DNA from: Mytilus galloprovincialis
Lineage: Eukaryota > Mollusca > Bivalvia > Mytilida > Mytilidae
Assembly: GCF_965363235.1 (NCBI RefSeq)
Contig: NC_134846.1
Location: forward strand, 74,064,724 to 74,128,723
Direction: 5' to 3'
DNA length: 64,000 nt
A program made the translations under genes and the position numbers. Shown here piece after piece: positions 1 to 13,400 of the stretch. The notes under the pieces were generated by a model. That model had not been told where the DNA came from and ran no database searches. It saw nothing but the letters and a program-made list of their open reading frames with translations. The stretch's first letter is position 1; each line of letters opens with the position of its first letter.

Positions 1-370
1 CTGTGTACAGAGTGCCATAAGGAGATACTAGGTAAATATGGACTATAAATTGACAATGATGTTTAAAAAAGCAACATATGTTAGATATCAACGACAGTAT
101 TACAATAACTAAGTTTATATTATGCCTATTTGAATTAAAACAATAGTCTTCCGGTAGATGAAAACTAAACATGCAGTAGTCATAACGAGTAAACATCAAA
201 ACACAGGCAAAGTTGACTTTTATTGACGGCTTTCGTAATTTCATTATAAGCTTCTCTGGTTTTGGTATTATTAATTATAAGCTTTTCTAATCTTGTTTCA
301 GATTTCTTTATACCCTCTTCTGGTTTTGATACCCCAAAAATGTTTAAAAGATCTTTTTTTAAAGATATAT

Positions 371-856
371 TTATACCCCCGCTTTCAAAAAAGGGGGGTA
401 TACTGTTTTACCTCTGTCTGTCAGTCAGTCCGTCCGTCAGTCCGTCCGTCAGTCCGTCCGTCCGTCAGTCAGTCAGTCCGTCCGTCAGTCAGTCCGTCCC
501 ATGAAACTTTCGTCACATTTTTCTCAGGAACTACAATACAAGGATTTCTGAAATTTGGTTTCAGGGTTTATCTAAGTCAGCTATACCGTGTGATGCGTTT
601 TCAGATTGATCACTTGACAACTTCCTGTTTACCGAACACGTGTATGATTTTACACATGATAGCCAAGTTGAAAATTTTCGTCACATTTTTCTCAGGAACT
701 ACAATACAAGGATTTCTGAAATTTGGTTTCGAGATTTATATAAGTCAGCTATACCGTGTGATGCGTTTTCAGATTCATCACTTGACAACTTCCTGTTTAC
801 CGAACACTTGCATATTTTTACACTATTAATATTATCCACTTGCGGCGGGGGTATCA
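371..856. repeat. Dispersed element with inverted ends, microsatellite and two internal tandem units
   Basis: The ends carry the same motif in inverted orientation: ATACCCCCGC at 373-382 and GCGGGGGTAT at 845-854. A (GTCA/GTCC)n microsatellite fills about 417-500. It is followed by two near-identical copies of a unit of about 165 bp, beginning at about 507 and 674, each with the same run around a CACATTTTTCTCAGGAAC segment. Inverted ends, core tandem units and a tetranucleotide-type microsatellite together match the plan of pearl/HINE elements of bivalves. The open frames across it only reflect the repeat and are not genes. Confidence 0.7.
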
Positions 857-3150
857 TCAGTGAGAAGTAGCTCACAGTTTCACTTGTTTTATATGTTTAC
901 CGTACCTGATTTAAGGTTCTTAAAAAACAGGTGTGAAGCAAGTCCCATTATTTAAACATTTGAAATTTTGTGTTTTATGCTTAGTTTCGACGAGTTGCAG
1001 TTTTATTTTCAAATACCAAGATTTCGTTTCATTTGTATTAAACATTTTTATCTAAAAAAAACAAATCTTTTATATTTTAATTCTTTTTCAGACTGTAGGA
1101 CGGGAGACAACTCTGTTTTACCCTTTATAATGTGACACAGCCAGAGAGTGAAGAAGACTGTTTATATAGTTACATGTGAAGTGGACGAATTGATTGAGAA
1201 CGTTCATTAATTTATTGGACTATTTATTTATTTTTTTATTCAAATCAAGAGTATAGTTTTATATAGTGATCACTGACATGTAAAAATGTAATTATAGTCC
1301 GTGTGATCTTTCTAGGATTTGTGTTACAGATATATTTTTTTCTCTTGTTATTCCCTGCAAATAAATATATGTGCTCAAACCTTTGTGTTCTTGTTAAACA
1401 ACGACGTGGTGGAATATCTGAGGAATCAACCATATCTAGCAATGGCATTGTCACAAAACAAGAACGGTTGTGTATGGATTATACTACTTTTATGTGAAGA
1501 TACCATTAAAGAATCTTCTTATGACAATGGTATGCAGTTAATTGTCAAAATAACGGTTAAATACAGTTTGAGACCAGCTGTCACAAGCTAGTCGACAACA
1601 CATTTTTTAGTCGGCTTTTCAATCATTGGTTTCTATTTTAAAAGATCGTTGGTTTTTATTTTAAAAGATCGTTGGTTTCTGTTTTTCTCCACAATTCAGT
1701 GGATTTGGATTAACAGTAAGTTGCTTTTGGTGGTTAGTTTTTGTAGCTTTCGCAATTTAGAATAGATGGATAGTTCCTCGAAATCAGAAAAAGCAATTAA
1801 AACTTTGAAGTCAGGCTACAAGAACAGATTAAAAAATACAATGGCTTACAAATAAGAACAACACGCCTCCTTATATCTCAAAGCGTTCTCTAGATCTATC
1901 TTCAGCAGGAACACATATAACAACAACAAAAAAGAGAAAGAAAAAAAGAGGGAATGAATAATTTTGTTGATTCTTCGTTGTGGTACCGTTTGCTTTTATA
2001 TGAAATGAATCTGCCTAAGAAATCTGCAATTGTCTGTCATTTGAATAATTCAAATATATCAGGAATCTGAAAATAAAATGTGATAGGAAAAAAACATAAT
2101 TCAAGACATCTATAGTGATCAACATACGATCTTTAACATTTTATGTAAAAATAAGCCAACAACTTATTCTAGTCGGTGAATACAGGAACCATTTATACCT
2201 GGTTCAAAGATTATTAAATAAAACATAAACGGAATCACCCAACATTTTATTCTGAAATGTTGCATATACAGTTATATGAGGGTAGAAACGGACATCCAAT
2301 TATAGTCGGCGAAAAATGAAGATTAAGACAGATATTTTCTTAACCGCAGAATTGTTTGCAAATTCTTTCATTTATCAATATCTATCCAGCTTTCGGGGGT
2401 GTAAAATGTTATCATACTAGGAAGCTTGCCAATTCCATTAAAAATAGATAAAATCTGCCTTCCTCATTATCACACACGCTTACATACACCAATGAATATT
2501 TGCTGCTATACTTAAATATTATGATAAAGCATTTCTTGTTTTCTGCTTGATTATTAAACTAATAGTCGTATATAAATAATTTTATTTATTAGAAATCTTC
2601 GAATAAAACAACGCTCAAAACTTTCTTACGATATTGTCAATACACTTAAGTTCTTTGCGGCAAAGCAACGACATAGTTAGGACAGTTTTGATTTGGTTTT
2701 AAATATTAAAATTTCAAAATCTAATAATTTCTTTTCTTAATTTTTAAATCTATTTCTTAATTAGCCCCCTCCCCCCTGGAATACTTTCTCTCTTTTACCT
2801 TTCGAATGATTTCTCGGCTGATTCCAGTCTTGTCTGACAATGAAACAATTAAAGCATTTGTACTGATACAAATCCCCAGTATTTATGGTTTATCAGATGA
2901 AATACACTTAATATTTATATACCTCGGTTTGTCTTATCAAGATGCAAGAAATATAAGATGAAAGATGATCATAAAACTGATGAGCCTACACAATGCAGTA
3001 ACCAGGAAACGGCTGCTATGTCCAAAAGTAGCTGCCTGTTATCGATATACATTTATATAACGAAAATTATAATTGGTTCAGGAAGTAATTTACTTGAAAC
3101 TTTAACCAACCAAAAATCTCGAAACAAAACAATAAGATTTTTCTAACTTT
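857..3150. other. Non-coding stretch, nothing recognised
   Basis: I see no conserved coding segment, RNA gene or clear mobile element here. A short tandem duplication of about 28 bp occurs near 1625-1680. An acceptor-like run (TTCTTTTTCAG, 1082-1092) is followed by no recognisable exon. One perfect match to the MEF2 consensus (TTAAAAATAG, 2438-2447) is present, but such matches are expected by chance in AT-rich DNA. Confidence 0.4.
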
Positions 3151-3159
3151 TTGGGCGAG

Positions 3160-3208
3160 TATATATAAAGAATTTTAAAGTTTTGTTACACAGAACCGCT
3201 GAAGGAGT
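3160..3208 (+). promoter_or_regulatory. Candidate upstream promoter and short non-coding first exon of the myosin gene
   Basis: A TATATATAAA box (3160-3169) lies about 35 bases upstream of a GTAAGTATG run (from 3207), which is an excellent splice donor. A transcript starting near 3185-3195 would give a tiny 5' UTR exon ending at 3206 that could splice to the acceptor at 7176. Non-coding first exons are common in muscle myosin genes. This is inference: there is no transcript evidence, and a second TATA-like element sits right before the first coding exon. Confidence 0.28.
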
Positions 3209-3209
3209 A

Positions 3210-6099
3210 AGTATGTTTGAACCTTGTGTGATTTACCTCTATCCTTTACCTTAACCAATACTAGAACCTACTATAGAATTTCTCAATAAACTAATTATGC
3301 CTTTGAGTTTTCCTTTCTTCTTTCTTTCCTTATCCTCTACATACCTTTTTCTCGAACATATATTTGTCATCTGTCGTCATATTTCTTGGATTTAGTGTTC
3401 ACAGGATTTATCAAAGTTGGAACTTAAGTGTCAATTATAACGGTAGGTGCCGGTTGGTTCTATTTAGCATAGGAGTAGTGTGACTTTTGTTAACAGTGAA
3501 ACTCAATCATGTGGATTTTTAACTGTCATCGTGTAAATGAAATATCGTTTTCAATAAATAATACATATAACGTACGACAGATTAGATTAAAGCAATATAG
3601 AATAGACAAATAAATTAATAAAACAAAACAAATAAATTAATATTTCGAAATGTAACTACATTTAGTTAATTCATACCAGAGACATATGTCTCTGTTGATA
3701 CGAATAACAGCATTACTCAATTATTGTATTTGTAAGCAAATACGACAGATTAGTCGAACAAATATTAGATACACAAATACAAAAATACAAAAATAATGCT
3801 AATGGTAAAAATAAAAAATCTAAATAAAGTTTAAAAAAATGGAGGAACTATTAGAGATTAACAAATATTTTCACATTATAATTACACTAATGTCACATTA
3901 TGATTTTATTCAGTGTACTGTTGATCGTTGAGCATAAACTTCATCCAATCAAAAAAAGCTCCTGGAATATGTAGTTTACACAATGCCAGTTTGTTTGGAA
4001 TGCAATTGTAATACATCTCTACCATTTAAAAAAAAAACCGTTAAAGAATATCAGGAAATTTCCAAACCAAAAAATTTAGTATCCAAAAAAAAGTTCTCAT
4101 CTCTAATTTTGCGTTGGTAATGAAATTTTTTAGTTGATGATATGTTATTGATATTAAATTCAATATCTGGTTTAAACTATTAAAACAAACAGGTGAAAAA
4201 GTACCTAAACAAATTAAATGATAAAACAGAAAAAAAAAATAAGTCTTTTGATTTAGGAGGTACAGGCTAACAGGCAGTTATCACTGTACATATATTGGTA
4301 TATATAATGGTTAATGATTATACATGTAGATTATTAAATAATGATAAAAAATAAATAGGATTTTCGGAATCTAAACAATAGGCAAATTTTCGAAAATAAG
4401 TAGTACCTGAATATTTTTAGTGTATTAATGCTGGTTGTTCTTTGAAAGTCTTTATCTTACACTTTTCTCCGCTATACAACGCTTAATCAATCACGGAATC
4501 GTTTTGAAGTTAGCATTTTTCTTTCGAATCAGTTTTCTCCTTATTTGACCTTCCCCGCCCATTAACAGGGTTCTAACAAGATACTGATGAACGTGAAAGA
4601 TACATCATTCACAGCATCATTTACACAAAGATGTAACTAAATACAATAGAATTTCTGTTGCATTTATCGTATTTTTCCATAACATAAGATTAAAGAACCA
4701 TCTCATACATTTTAAAACGTTGTAATTTGCATTAGCTTGGTAGTACCTTGGAGTAAATTATATCCACCCAATCGTGTTAACGCCCTCGTGATGTTTCATT
4801 ATCATAAATTTTCACGAAATTTAAAAACAATTCAATCTAGGCAGGTAATTTTTTACAGTTATTTCGTTTTCTTTATCATTTTGGCACTAGTAAAATGGTA
4901 GTATCACATTTCAAGAAACAAAGTCAAAATTATCTTTTGCCGGGAGACAAAATATTTATTGATATTTTGTCATATAAATAACTTAATCTTAGCTTTCCGC
5001 CACTCCCTAAAATCAAAGCCGTGTCCATATTGAGGTTTAAAGTAAACATGATATACATGCTTATACTAAAAATGTTCACTATTTGTATAAAATATTTGTT
5101 TCTCTTTGGTGCATCCTCCGGGATGACCTAATATGGTATATCCGCCGACAGGAGCAGTCTTAACTTATTACGTCAATCAGAGTCTTAGATAACACTCTGC
5201 ATAAATCAAGACGTGCAGGATGAAATGTGAATCACATAACTTAAGAGTATCTTTAGTTTAACCTTGTGTTCCTTCCATATCATTGATCTCCATTGCTTAA
5301 TCAAGTGAAATAGAGATAGCGACTTATCGTATTGTTGTCTGCTTTCTGCTTTCGACGTTAACTGATCACACGAAACATACATTTGTGGTAAATAAGCTGT
5401 AGCTGATTAGTCAGTTGTTTAACCTTGGAATGACTTTTGGAATTTTTTAACCTTTTGGGTGTGTGCTATTTTTGAATATACATAAAAGTTTGATTGTTTG
5501 TTAGGAGAACCATGTTTAATTTACTGGTTTTTATTTTTGTAATGACTTACAATATAAACTGTTTAAAACAAAAACATAATGGTCCACCTAGCAAAAATAA
5601 TTTCATTCTACATTGTACACACTCAAATACAACTGCTGTTGCCCAAACATTTTTTATGTGGGTGGGGTTAAGCTTGGAGAAAATAAAAATATAGTTTATT
5701 ACATGTAAAGAGAGGAACACTTCCTCATGCAGTAGTTGTCATCAGTTATAGCATTATTAATTTTGTAACTTAGGGAATATTTGGAGTTGATGTAATATTT
5801 TTCTGTTCACATCTTTTATACTCAATCGTTTAAAGTAAATACCTATTTATAGTTTGAGACCGTATGTTAACGTCTAGATAATTGTTTTTTGAGGCGAGAA
5901 AAAGGGGGGTCTAAAGTCTTATTTCGTGGTATAGATGCTGGATTTTTTTGTTGAAACAAAAATCTAATATTGTTTATTGTTTACTGTCCTATGGATTTAG
6001 ATTATTGTTTACTTTTTCTTGTAAAAATTATATTTTCGAAATTCTGCCCATCTGACTTTGAAGAGTGTGTTTATAGTAATTATGATTTAATGGAGATTT
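3210..6099. other. Non-coding stretch, nothing recognised
   Basis: This is AT-rich sequence without recognisable genes. A short open frame (5494-5694) begins with a hydrophobic run resembling a signal peptide, but it has no recognisable family, cysteine pattern or splice context. One more perfect MEF2-consensus match occurs at 5843-5852. Confidence 0.4.
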
Positions 6100-6261
6100 G
6101 CAGTGGCGGATCCAGCCATTTTAAAAAGGGAGCGTTCCCAACCCAGAGAAAAGGGGGGGGGGGGTTTCCAACTATATGCTCCCATTCAAATGCATTGATC
6201 GGCCAAAAAAAAGGGGGGTTCCAACCCCCCGGACCCCCCCCCCCCCCTGATCCGCCACTGC
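6100..6261. mobile_element. Small MITE with GCAGTGGCGGATC terminal inverted repeats
   Basis: The left end reads GCAGTGGCGGATCCAG and the right end reads CTGATCCGCCACTGC, a 13-bp perfect terminal inverted repeat. The interior holds several poly-G and poly-C runs. Ends of the form CAGTGGCGGATC are typical of hAT-type non-autonomous elements in animals. I could not find an intact 8-bp target duplication, so the superfamily is tentative. Confidence 0.65.
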
Positions 6262-7150
6262 TTTGGTGTTCATATCAATATGACAGCCACCCGCATGTAT
6301 AACCACAAGAATACACTAGTACTTTAGCTAATCAGACCCCTCTCCCATAAACTTATATTGGTAAAGCTGAGGATCCAAATGAGCTACTTGTATGTTGTTT
6401 GTACGGTTAATGAGTGCATTCCATAAAAATGAGACAACTATTCACAAGGACTAAAGGCTGTTAACAAATGTAGGTCTTTAACGTTTAAATACATATTTTT
6501 TTCTTGTAAATATAATATTTTCGTAATTTTTCATGTAATTTGTACTTGAAAATAGAATAGATCTATATTAATTAGGAATAAACGAATATATGGAATAAGC
6601 ATCAATGACACAGAAAACCCGTGTATATACATGTGTTACTATTAGGCAACCGTTTTGTCATATCACGATAAAAAAAATCAAAATTAAGCATGGTAGCTTA
6701 GTTAGGGAAATAATAGAAAAACGTTTGGTATCTATTCATGACACAAAATCAATATATGCACAGAAACAACAACAACCCCCCCCCCCCCCCCCCCCCCCCC
6801 CCACACACACACACTCAAAGCAAAGGAGCAGCGCTTTTATTGCTGTTCTTTTTCTTCATCTCAAAATCACAGTGAGGCCTTTTTATTTAATATTTTTATA
6901 CCTTTTCAAATCAAGTTCATAATCATTTTAAATATATATATATATATAGAGTCTATAAGAATCTACCAACCAGTAAACTTAATAGGTATTGGATCATCAA
7001 AATTGACAATACTACACAAACAGGAAAAAATTATTGCGTTGGATAAAAACCGCAATTTTTATACGTGTGCATGTAAAACAAATTTCGTTGTAGAAGGGTC
7101 TAAAAACAGCACAAAATATATACATATTTATTTCTTCTTTCCTTTATTTC
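6262..7150. other. Non-coding stretch with simple repeats
   Basis: It contains a poly-C run followed by (CA)n at about 6777-6814 and a (TA)n run at about 6932-6949. An open frame across the poly-C run encodes polyproline and looks like an artefact. Nothing else is recognised. Confidence 0.5.
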
Positions 7151-7292
7151 TATATATATAAATATTTCTTATTTAGAGTAGGTTCTGGCCTTGTGTAGTA
7201 GTTTGTCCAGAGCTCAGACGATCTTCACATTTCTCCAGTTTCGGTTATTACTATTCCTGTATTTTGGAGAATTGTCACCTTAAAAAGTCAAG
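7151..7292 (+). promoter_or_regulatory. Myosin 5' leader: TATA-like run and/or splice acceptor, then 5' UTR
   Basis: A TATATATATAAATA run (7151-7164) and an acceptor-like TTCTTATTTAG ending at 7176 lie just upstream of the first coding exon. Either transcription starts here, about 25-35 bases after the TATA run, or 7177-7292 is the 5' UTR part of an exon spliced from an upstream leader. The sequence cannot decide between these. The start codon context CAAGATGTC is acceptable. Confidence 0.4.
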
Positions 7293-7493
7293 ATGTCGTA
7301 CATGGGAGTACCCAAAGATGACCCGGATTTCCAGTACTTGTGCGTGGACCGGGTCAAGTTAATGAAGGAAATGAAGGAATTCGATGGTAAAAAAGCTTGC
7401 TGGTGCCCAGATGATAAAGAAGGATTCATTGGTGCTGAAATTCAGTCTTCAAAAGGAGATGAACTTACAGTTAAAATTACTGAATCCCAACAG
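7293..7493 (+). CDS. MHC: Myosin coding exon 1 (residues 1-67)
   Basis: It starts at the ATG at 7293 and encodes the N-terminal segment and first half of the SH3-like subdomain ([11 protein letters not shown], then [15 protein letters not shown]). The scallop protein starts at nearly the same point, which supports this start. It ends in phase 0 before GTATAA. Confidence 0.95.
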
Positions 7494-10400
7494 GTATAAA
7501 TAACAGTATTTTTGTACTTATTTCTGAAAAATATACATAGTCTTATAAGGGTTTTCTCGTGTTTTAAAAACAAATATTTACAGACAATTGAAATAATAAG
7601 CATGTCGTATATGATATACGTCAACAATATGTACAAGTCCATAAACTGACCCTGTCCGTTCTGGATTGATATTGGTAATAAAAGGGTTTGAATTGCCTTG
7701 AATATTTAATGAGTGAAAAGAGAGAGTGAACAATCGGTAGAAAATACTTAGTACCATTTCCAATAAAAGTATATAAGATTGCAATTGTTGAGGGCCCTCA
7801 TGGGGTTTTTGATTATGTGATTACTTGGCCGTTTTTTTAATGATTATTTGATTATTAAGCCAAATATTTCATGATTATTTGATTACCTAGGACTGTATTT
7901 TTAGTTTATGATTTTTTGATTACTAAAGATAAGCAAATATTTAATGATTATGTGATTATATTGGCAAAAAAATGGTGATTATGTGATTACTAGGACCCCC
8001 CCATGAGGGGCCTCATTGTTCCAATGATAAGCATTTACAAAACATATACAAAACATGTACAAGCGTACAATTATCCGTATTTTAAAACTATAAACTTAAT
8101 GATTGCTACAATTAAAAAACTTTCATCGAAGTAAATGTTTTTCTACCACAGAACAGGACAGTAAAGAAAGATGACATCCAACAGATGAATCCACCCAAGT
8201 ACGAAATGAGTGAAGACATGGCTAACTTAACATATTTGAACGAAGCTTCTGTATTGCACAACTTGAGAGCACGTTATAAGGCACAGCTTATCTATGTAAG
8301 TAATCAATATAAAGATGTGTCCAACGATTTATATATATTGTCCATGTTTATATTTAGCACTTTACGCAATGAAAACAAAAAAGTTATAACCAGTCGTGGT
8401 TGCTTGGACTAGTTTTAGACAGTTTTAGGATGTCAAAGATACTAGTACCTGTCATCGTTTACCTAAGGATTAAGGTGTAAACTTTTATAACACAACGACA
8501 CTTGCTTATAGAATTGTTTGTTTTTATTTTTTAATGGAATAAAATTTTTAAGATTACCTGTTATAGTGAATGAGCTTTTTCAACACGCAGAAAACTCACT
8601 GAACAAGGACTGACACTGATGAAGGCATCTGTTGTGCCGAAATATCTGTCAAAACGATATCATTTCATCTTGTTCGAATTTTTTCTTTTGTCAGGATCTT
8701 TACACAAATTTGCCAAATCGTCCTTAGGCCATTTGATGTATTGAATTTGCTATCTAGTTGTTTCTATAGACTCTTCTTATCATATGCCAAGACGTATGTT
8801 AGGGTCAAACTTCAAATGAACAAATATTGCAAAACGCTTGTTAAAATAAATGCTGAAAAAATATTATAACCAAACACAACACTACATTATCTTAGCATTG
8901 TAAATTGTGTAATAAAAGATTGAAACCAATTTGGTTTTAATCATTTTTATGATCGATTTTGCAAAGTATGCTTCTTTTTTAGACCTACTCTGGACTTTTT
9001 TGCGTTGCTATCAATCCTTACAGACGTCTACCAATCTACACCGACAGCGTCATCAGTAAATACAAGGGAAAGAGGAAGACTGAAATGCCTCCCCATCTGT
9101 TCTCCATCGCTGACAACGCCTACCAGTTCATGTTGCAAGATCGTGAAAACCAGTCTATTTTGATCACGTGAGTATACATATATTTACAATAGATTCGAGT
9201 TTTGTTAGATCGTTATTTTGCCTCTTTTGATTTTTTTTTTTGGAGGGGGGGGGGTAGTTAAATTTTGTTGTTTGTGTCGATCTTTGCGGTTAGTTGATAT
9301 GTTTTGTTGCACTAAGTACATTTCACGATTTTATTTCTTCAAATTTCACATTTATTTTAACCAGTGGCGAATCTGGAGCTGGAAAGACTGAAAATACGAA
9401 GAAAGTAATCATGTACTTTGCCAAAGTAGCTGCTTCACTCGGTAAAAAAGATGCATCCGAGGAAGAAAAGAAACCTGATACCAAAGTGGTAAATATACTG
9501 ATAAACAATATGTATCAGGAGAACTGTTATAACTGTGACATGACATGAATCATTAGAAAAATCTTAATAGCCTTAATATTTTACCAAGGTAAAACGTAAT
9601 AAAACGGGTTACATCCTGGTAAAGTTATTAGATACTATATGTTGGGAAACGACAAGGGCTTGGGGGATCTTAACATACACATTTGTGTACAGACGCCCAG
9701 TTTAGTTCAGCTCTCCTTTTATTACTCATACACTTTCTATGAGAATATATGCATCTGCTACCAGACAAACTAGGACATTAGTTTAGGTGTTAACCTTATA
9801 GAGAATTCATGTTATCACATAATAAGATCACTAAACATTTTTTGAAAAGCATTGTTTTAAAATGTTTACCGACAGAGATATTTGTCGTGATAGTTAGTAT
9901 ATTTCATTTCAAAGTGCCATATTCGAATAAATTTAGATAATGTTGTTTTAATTTCCTTTTTAAGGGTTCCCTAGAAGATCAGATCATTCAAGCTAATCCT
10001 GTACTTGAAGCCTATGGTAATGCTAAGACTACCAGAAATAACAACTCGTCTCGATTCGTAAGTATTGAAAACAAATTGATCATTCACCATTCATATCATC
10101 AAGAAACTGTCACAATTTTCATTGCACTCCTTGTGTGAAACTAATTCTTTACAAAGCTCATTATGTTTTACGAACAAAACCTTTGTGTTATCTTTTATCC
10201 TATGAAACCCTATATATTATGATGTACATTTACTACTATAAACCGATAATGTAAGTGTAATTTAGCATATACTTTACACAGTCATTCATTCATAAGTATA
10301 CCCAGACTTTGAACCAAAAGTTTACTAAATTACTCTTGATTTTTCCTTTTAATTAATGAGCAATTTATTTTAACAAATTAGAAGTAGCCATTTCCAATAC

Positions 10401-13400
10401 CTTTTTTCCAGAGTTATCCGTTTGCATGCTCCATATTGTTTGAACAGATTTGACCAGTTATGTGTGATCCCTTCCTTTTTTTCTAGATTTGTCATTGGAA
10501 GTCACTAGAAATATCAATTTTATCATACTTTAAATCTTTTACAACACTAAATTTAAAAAAAAAAGTTTTTATTTATATTTCTCGTGATTTCCACTTTAAC
10601 ATTTTGTTTATTAATTACACAGTAAAAATTCGCTTATAATTCACTTTAATTATTTGGATCTATATGACTTTATCTTATGTAGAATTATAAGCGAGTTTTA
10701 CTCAATTTGATTACACTGTGACCTCAACCTTTACCTTTTCGTTGCCTTGGTGTGTTTAGGTGTGATATGATATGGTCACATAGGAATTGTTATTTACACA
10801 GACGATGAAATGTAAGTATTATATATTGATAAATATTTTCTTCAAATGTAGCCCTGTTGCCACTGTCAAAGTTTTCCATAAACAACTTGTCCAAAGAAAA
10901 CTTTAAAACAAGCCTTTTGAGAACTTGGCACTATCAAAGTTTTTCCGGAAATTGCCAACGAAAAGGGGGCTTTCAAGGTATGCAGTGGCTCTTATAAACT
11001 CCTCACGGAAATAAAATGTATTACTATTTTATGTGATTCAGCTTTTGATTTGGACATTTGATTAGAGACTTTCCTTTATGAATTTTCCTTGGAGTTCAGT
11101 ATTTTTATTTTTGTGATTTTACTTTTTACTACATTGTCTAAGTAATACAATAAGTAGGAGGCAGTTTAAAACAACTGTTTTATTTTTACAGCAAATGAAG
11201 TATTGCAAGTTTATCATTCATGCAATTTGTCCATAACAATTTTATTTAACTTTTACTGGAAGTCATCATACTTATTCAACTCCTCTTTTTTCATCAGTTT
11301 TACCAGTACATGTATATGCTTTTGATTTGTAAACATATTTGTATCATTCTTAAACTCATCTCTGATTGGTTAATATCCTTTAAAGACTGTCTATCCAAGT
11401 TTTTATTTCCAATAACATGAAATTCTAATCCATCAAAGACAGTCTGTCAATTTTATTATCACCTTTCTTTTATTAAGATTCCTTCAAAAACTTTAACCGA
11501 GTTTTCTTGGTGAAATAAATCTTTAACAATGACAACAGGGCTTCAATGACAGCGCATGGAACATCTTAATATTAGGCCAACTAAACAATAATATGTGTGG
11601 TTCCAGTTCTATCTAAAAAAAATAAGTTCAGGTAGGTAGGACGTTTTTTTTTTTGTTTTTTTTTTTTGTTTTTTTAACTGGAACCACACATATATTTTTA
11701 TTTGGCCTTTGGTTTTCATTGATTTTTTTGTAGAAACAAATACATCTTTTATATGTTTTATTTTTAAGCTTTGTGACTGAAAAGTTATTCTTATAAATAA
11801 AACCTGTTGATCACATTAAGCAGTTTTCAAAAAGAAAAGGAGCATGGTTTGAAAACGACAATAGCATTATATTATTTCTATGAAATTTTAGTAATTGAAG
11901 TAGTTCAATTAGATGTACATAACAATTGTGTTTTAAAATTTACTTACTATTGTAGGGAAAGTTCATCCGTATTCACTTTGGGCCAACTGGAAAAATTTCT
12001 GGTGCCGACATTGAAACATGTGAGTATTTACCATTGTTGCCATGGTCACCATATTGTCCAGGTTTACGTCGAAATGAAAATCTATTCTATATTGTGAAAT
12101 AATGAATAAAAATGAATATTTTCATGGCAAATTACGGAACTAGAGATTTCTTGAAAATTGTAACTTGAATTTGAGAGTCATAAATTTACGAAAGTCATAT
12201 GAAAATAATTTTTATTGCAGATCTGCTGGAGAAATCTCGTGTAACCTTCCAACAGTCAGCTGAGAGAAATTACCACATTTTCTACCAGTTGTGTTGTAGT
12301 GCCATTCCTAAATTACATGGTACGTAATCTCATTCCAGAACATAGACTTTATTTTATCAGTTTTGAGCACCGGAATACATATTAAATACTACATTTTTTT
12401 CAAATTGCGAATTTTGAATAAATCATAGTAGCTCACAAAACGCTACTTTTTAATTCGGGTTTGACCAGCTTACATTTTAATGTTTTGACTTTGTTTATAC
12501 TAATTTACATCCTACTTGATAATTTTATACCTTGATCTTTAATACCTGTAGGAATTTGCTGTCCTTTTCAGAAATATGTTTGATCCAACCAGATGCTGGT
12601 CTATATTCTTTCATCAATCAAGGCGCTCTAACTGTTGATGGTATTGATGACGTAGAAGAAGCATTGCTTTGTGATGTAAGATTTAAAACGTACCTCTTCT
12701 AATAAAACTGTTACATTAGATTGCTGATTCCACTAGTAGATCTTTCTACTTACAAAACCATGCAATTATAATGTTTAGAAGTTATAATCTTATCAGTAAT
12801 GAAAGTAATTCTTTGGTATTGTTTTCCATTATATTGTTGTTGTTTTTTTAAATTATACGTCTTTCCATCGTGTTTTTTTTGTAGATTTTTTTTAATGATA
12901 AAGATCAATCTCAGCTTTTCCAATTCCAAATGTATTTGGATGTCTATATTAAATTAAGATTGCATAAGACGTCATTCTCCATTACCAGATATCATTGTTT
13001 TGCTACTTTATGGTTCTATACCACCGACTTCTTATCAGAGTCAATAAAACATGAAACCGGTTTCTCTCTATATTTAAAATATAAAGGATGTAAACTGATC
13101 AGTGGTTTATTTTTCTTTTAAATACAATTAGAAATAAAGTTTCAATATGGTTTTGCAGGAAGCTTTTGATATCTTGGGATTCTCTGAGACAGAAAAGATA
13201 AGTGCATACAAGTGCACTGCTTCCATCATGCACATGGGTGAGATGACCTTCAAACAAAGAGGTGAACAGGCTGAGGCTGATGGTAGTGCTGAAGCTGAGA
13301 AAGTTTCCTTCCTGTTGGGAGTTAACTCTAATGATTTCATTAAAGCTTTGGTCAAACCTAAGATTAAGGTTGGAACAGAGGTTGTCGTCCAGGGACGTAC

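Larger units (their letters stand above)
10058..11955 (+). other. Myosin intron 5 (1.9 kb) with several inverted-repeat insertions
   Basis: The largest intron of the gene. It contains a hairpin at about 10620-10703, a terminal-repeat element at about 10852-11540, and a MITE at about 11573-11706. I looked for a second switch I exon and found none. Confidence 0.8.

Noticed and set aside
293-829. Overlapping open frames of up to 178 codons
   Set aside because: They cover the GTCC microsatellite and two tandem copies of a dispersed element, and the protein is a repeat translation.
2438-2447. MEF2-consensus match upstream of the myosin gene (also 5843-5852)
   Set aside because: The matches are perfect, but AT-rich DNA yields such matches often, and there is no cluster with E-boxes near a supported start site.
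5494-5694. Possible small secreted peptide
   Set aside because: A hydrophobic start alone is weak evidence. There is no cysteine pattern, homologue or upstream support.
6605-6922. 105-codon frame with a polyproline run
   Set aside because: The proline run is the poly-C tract at 6777-6802. There is no domain and no splice context.
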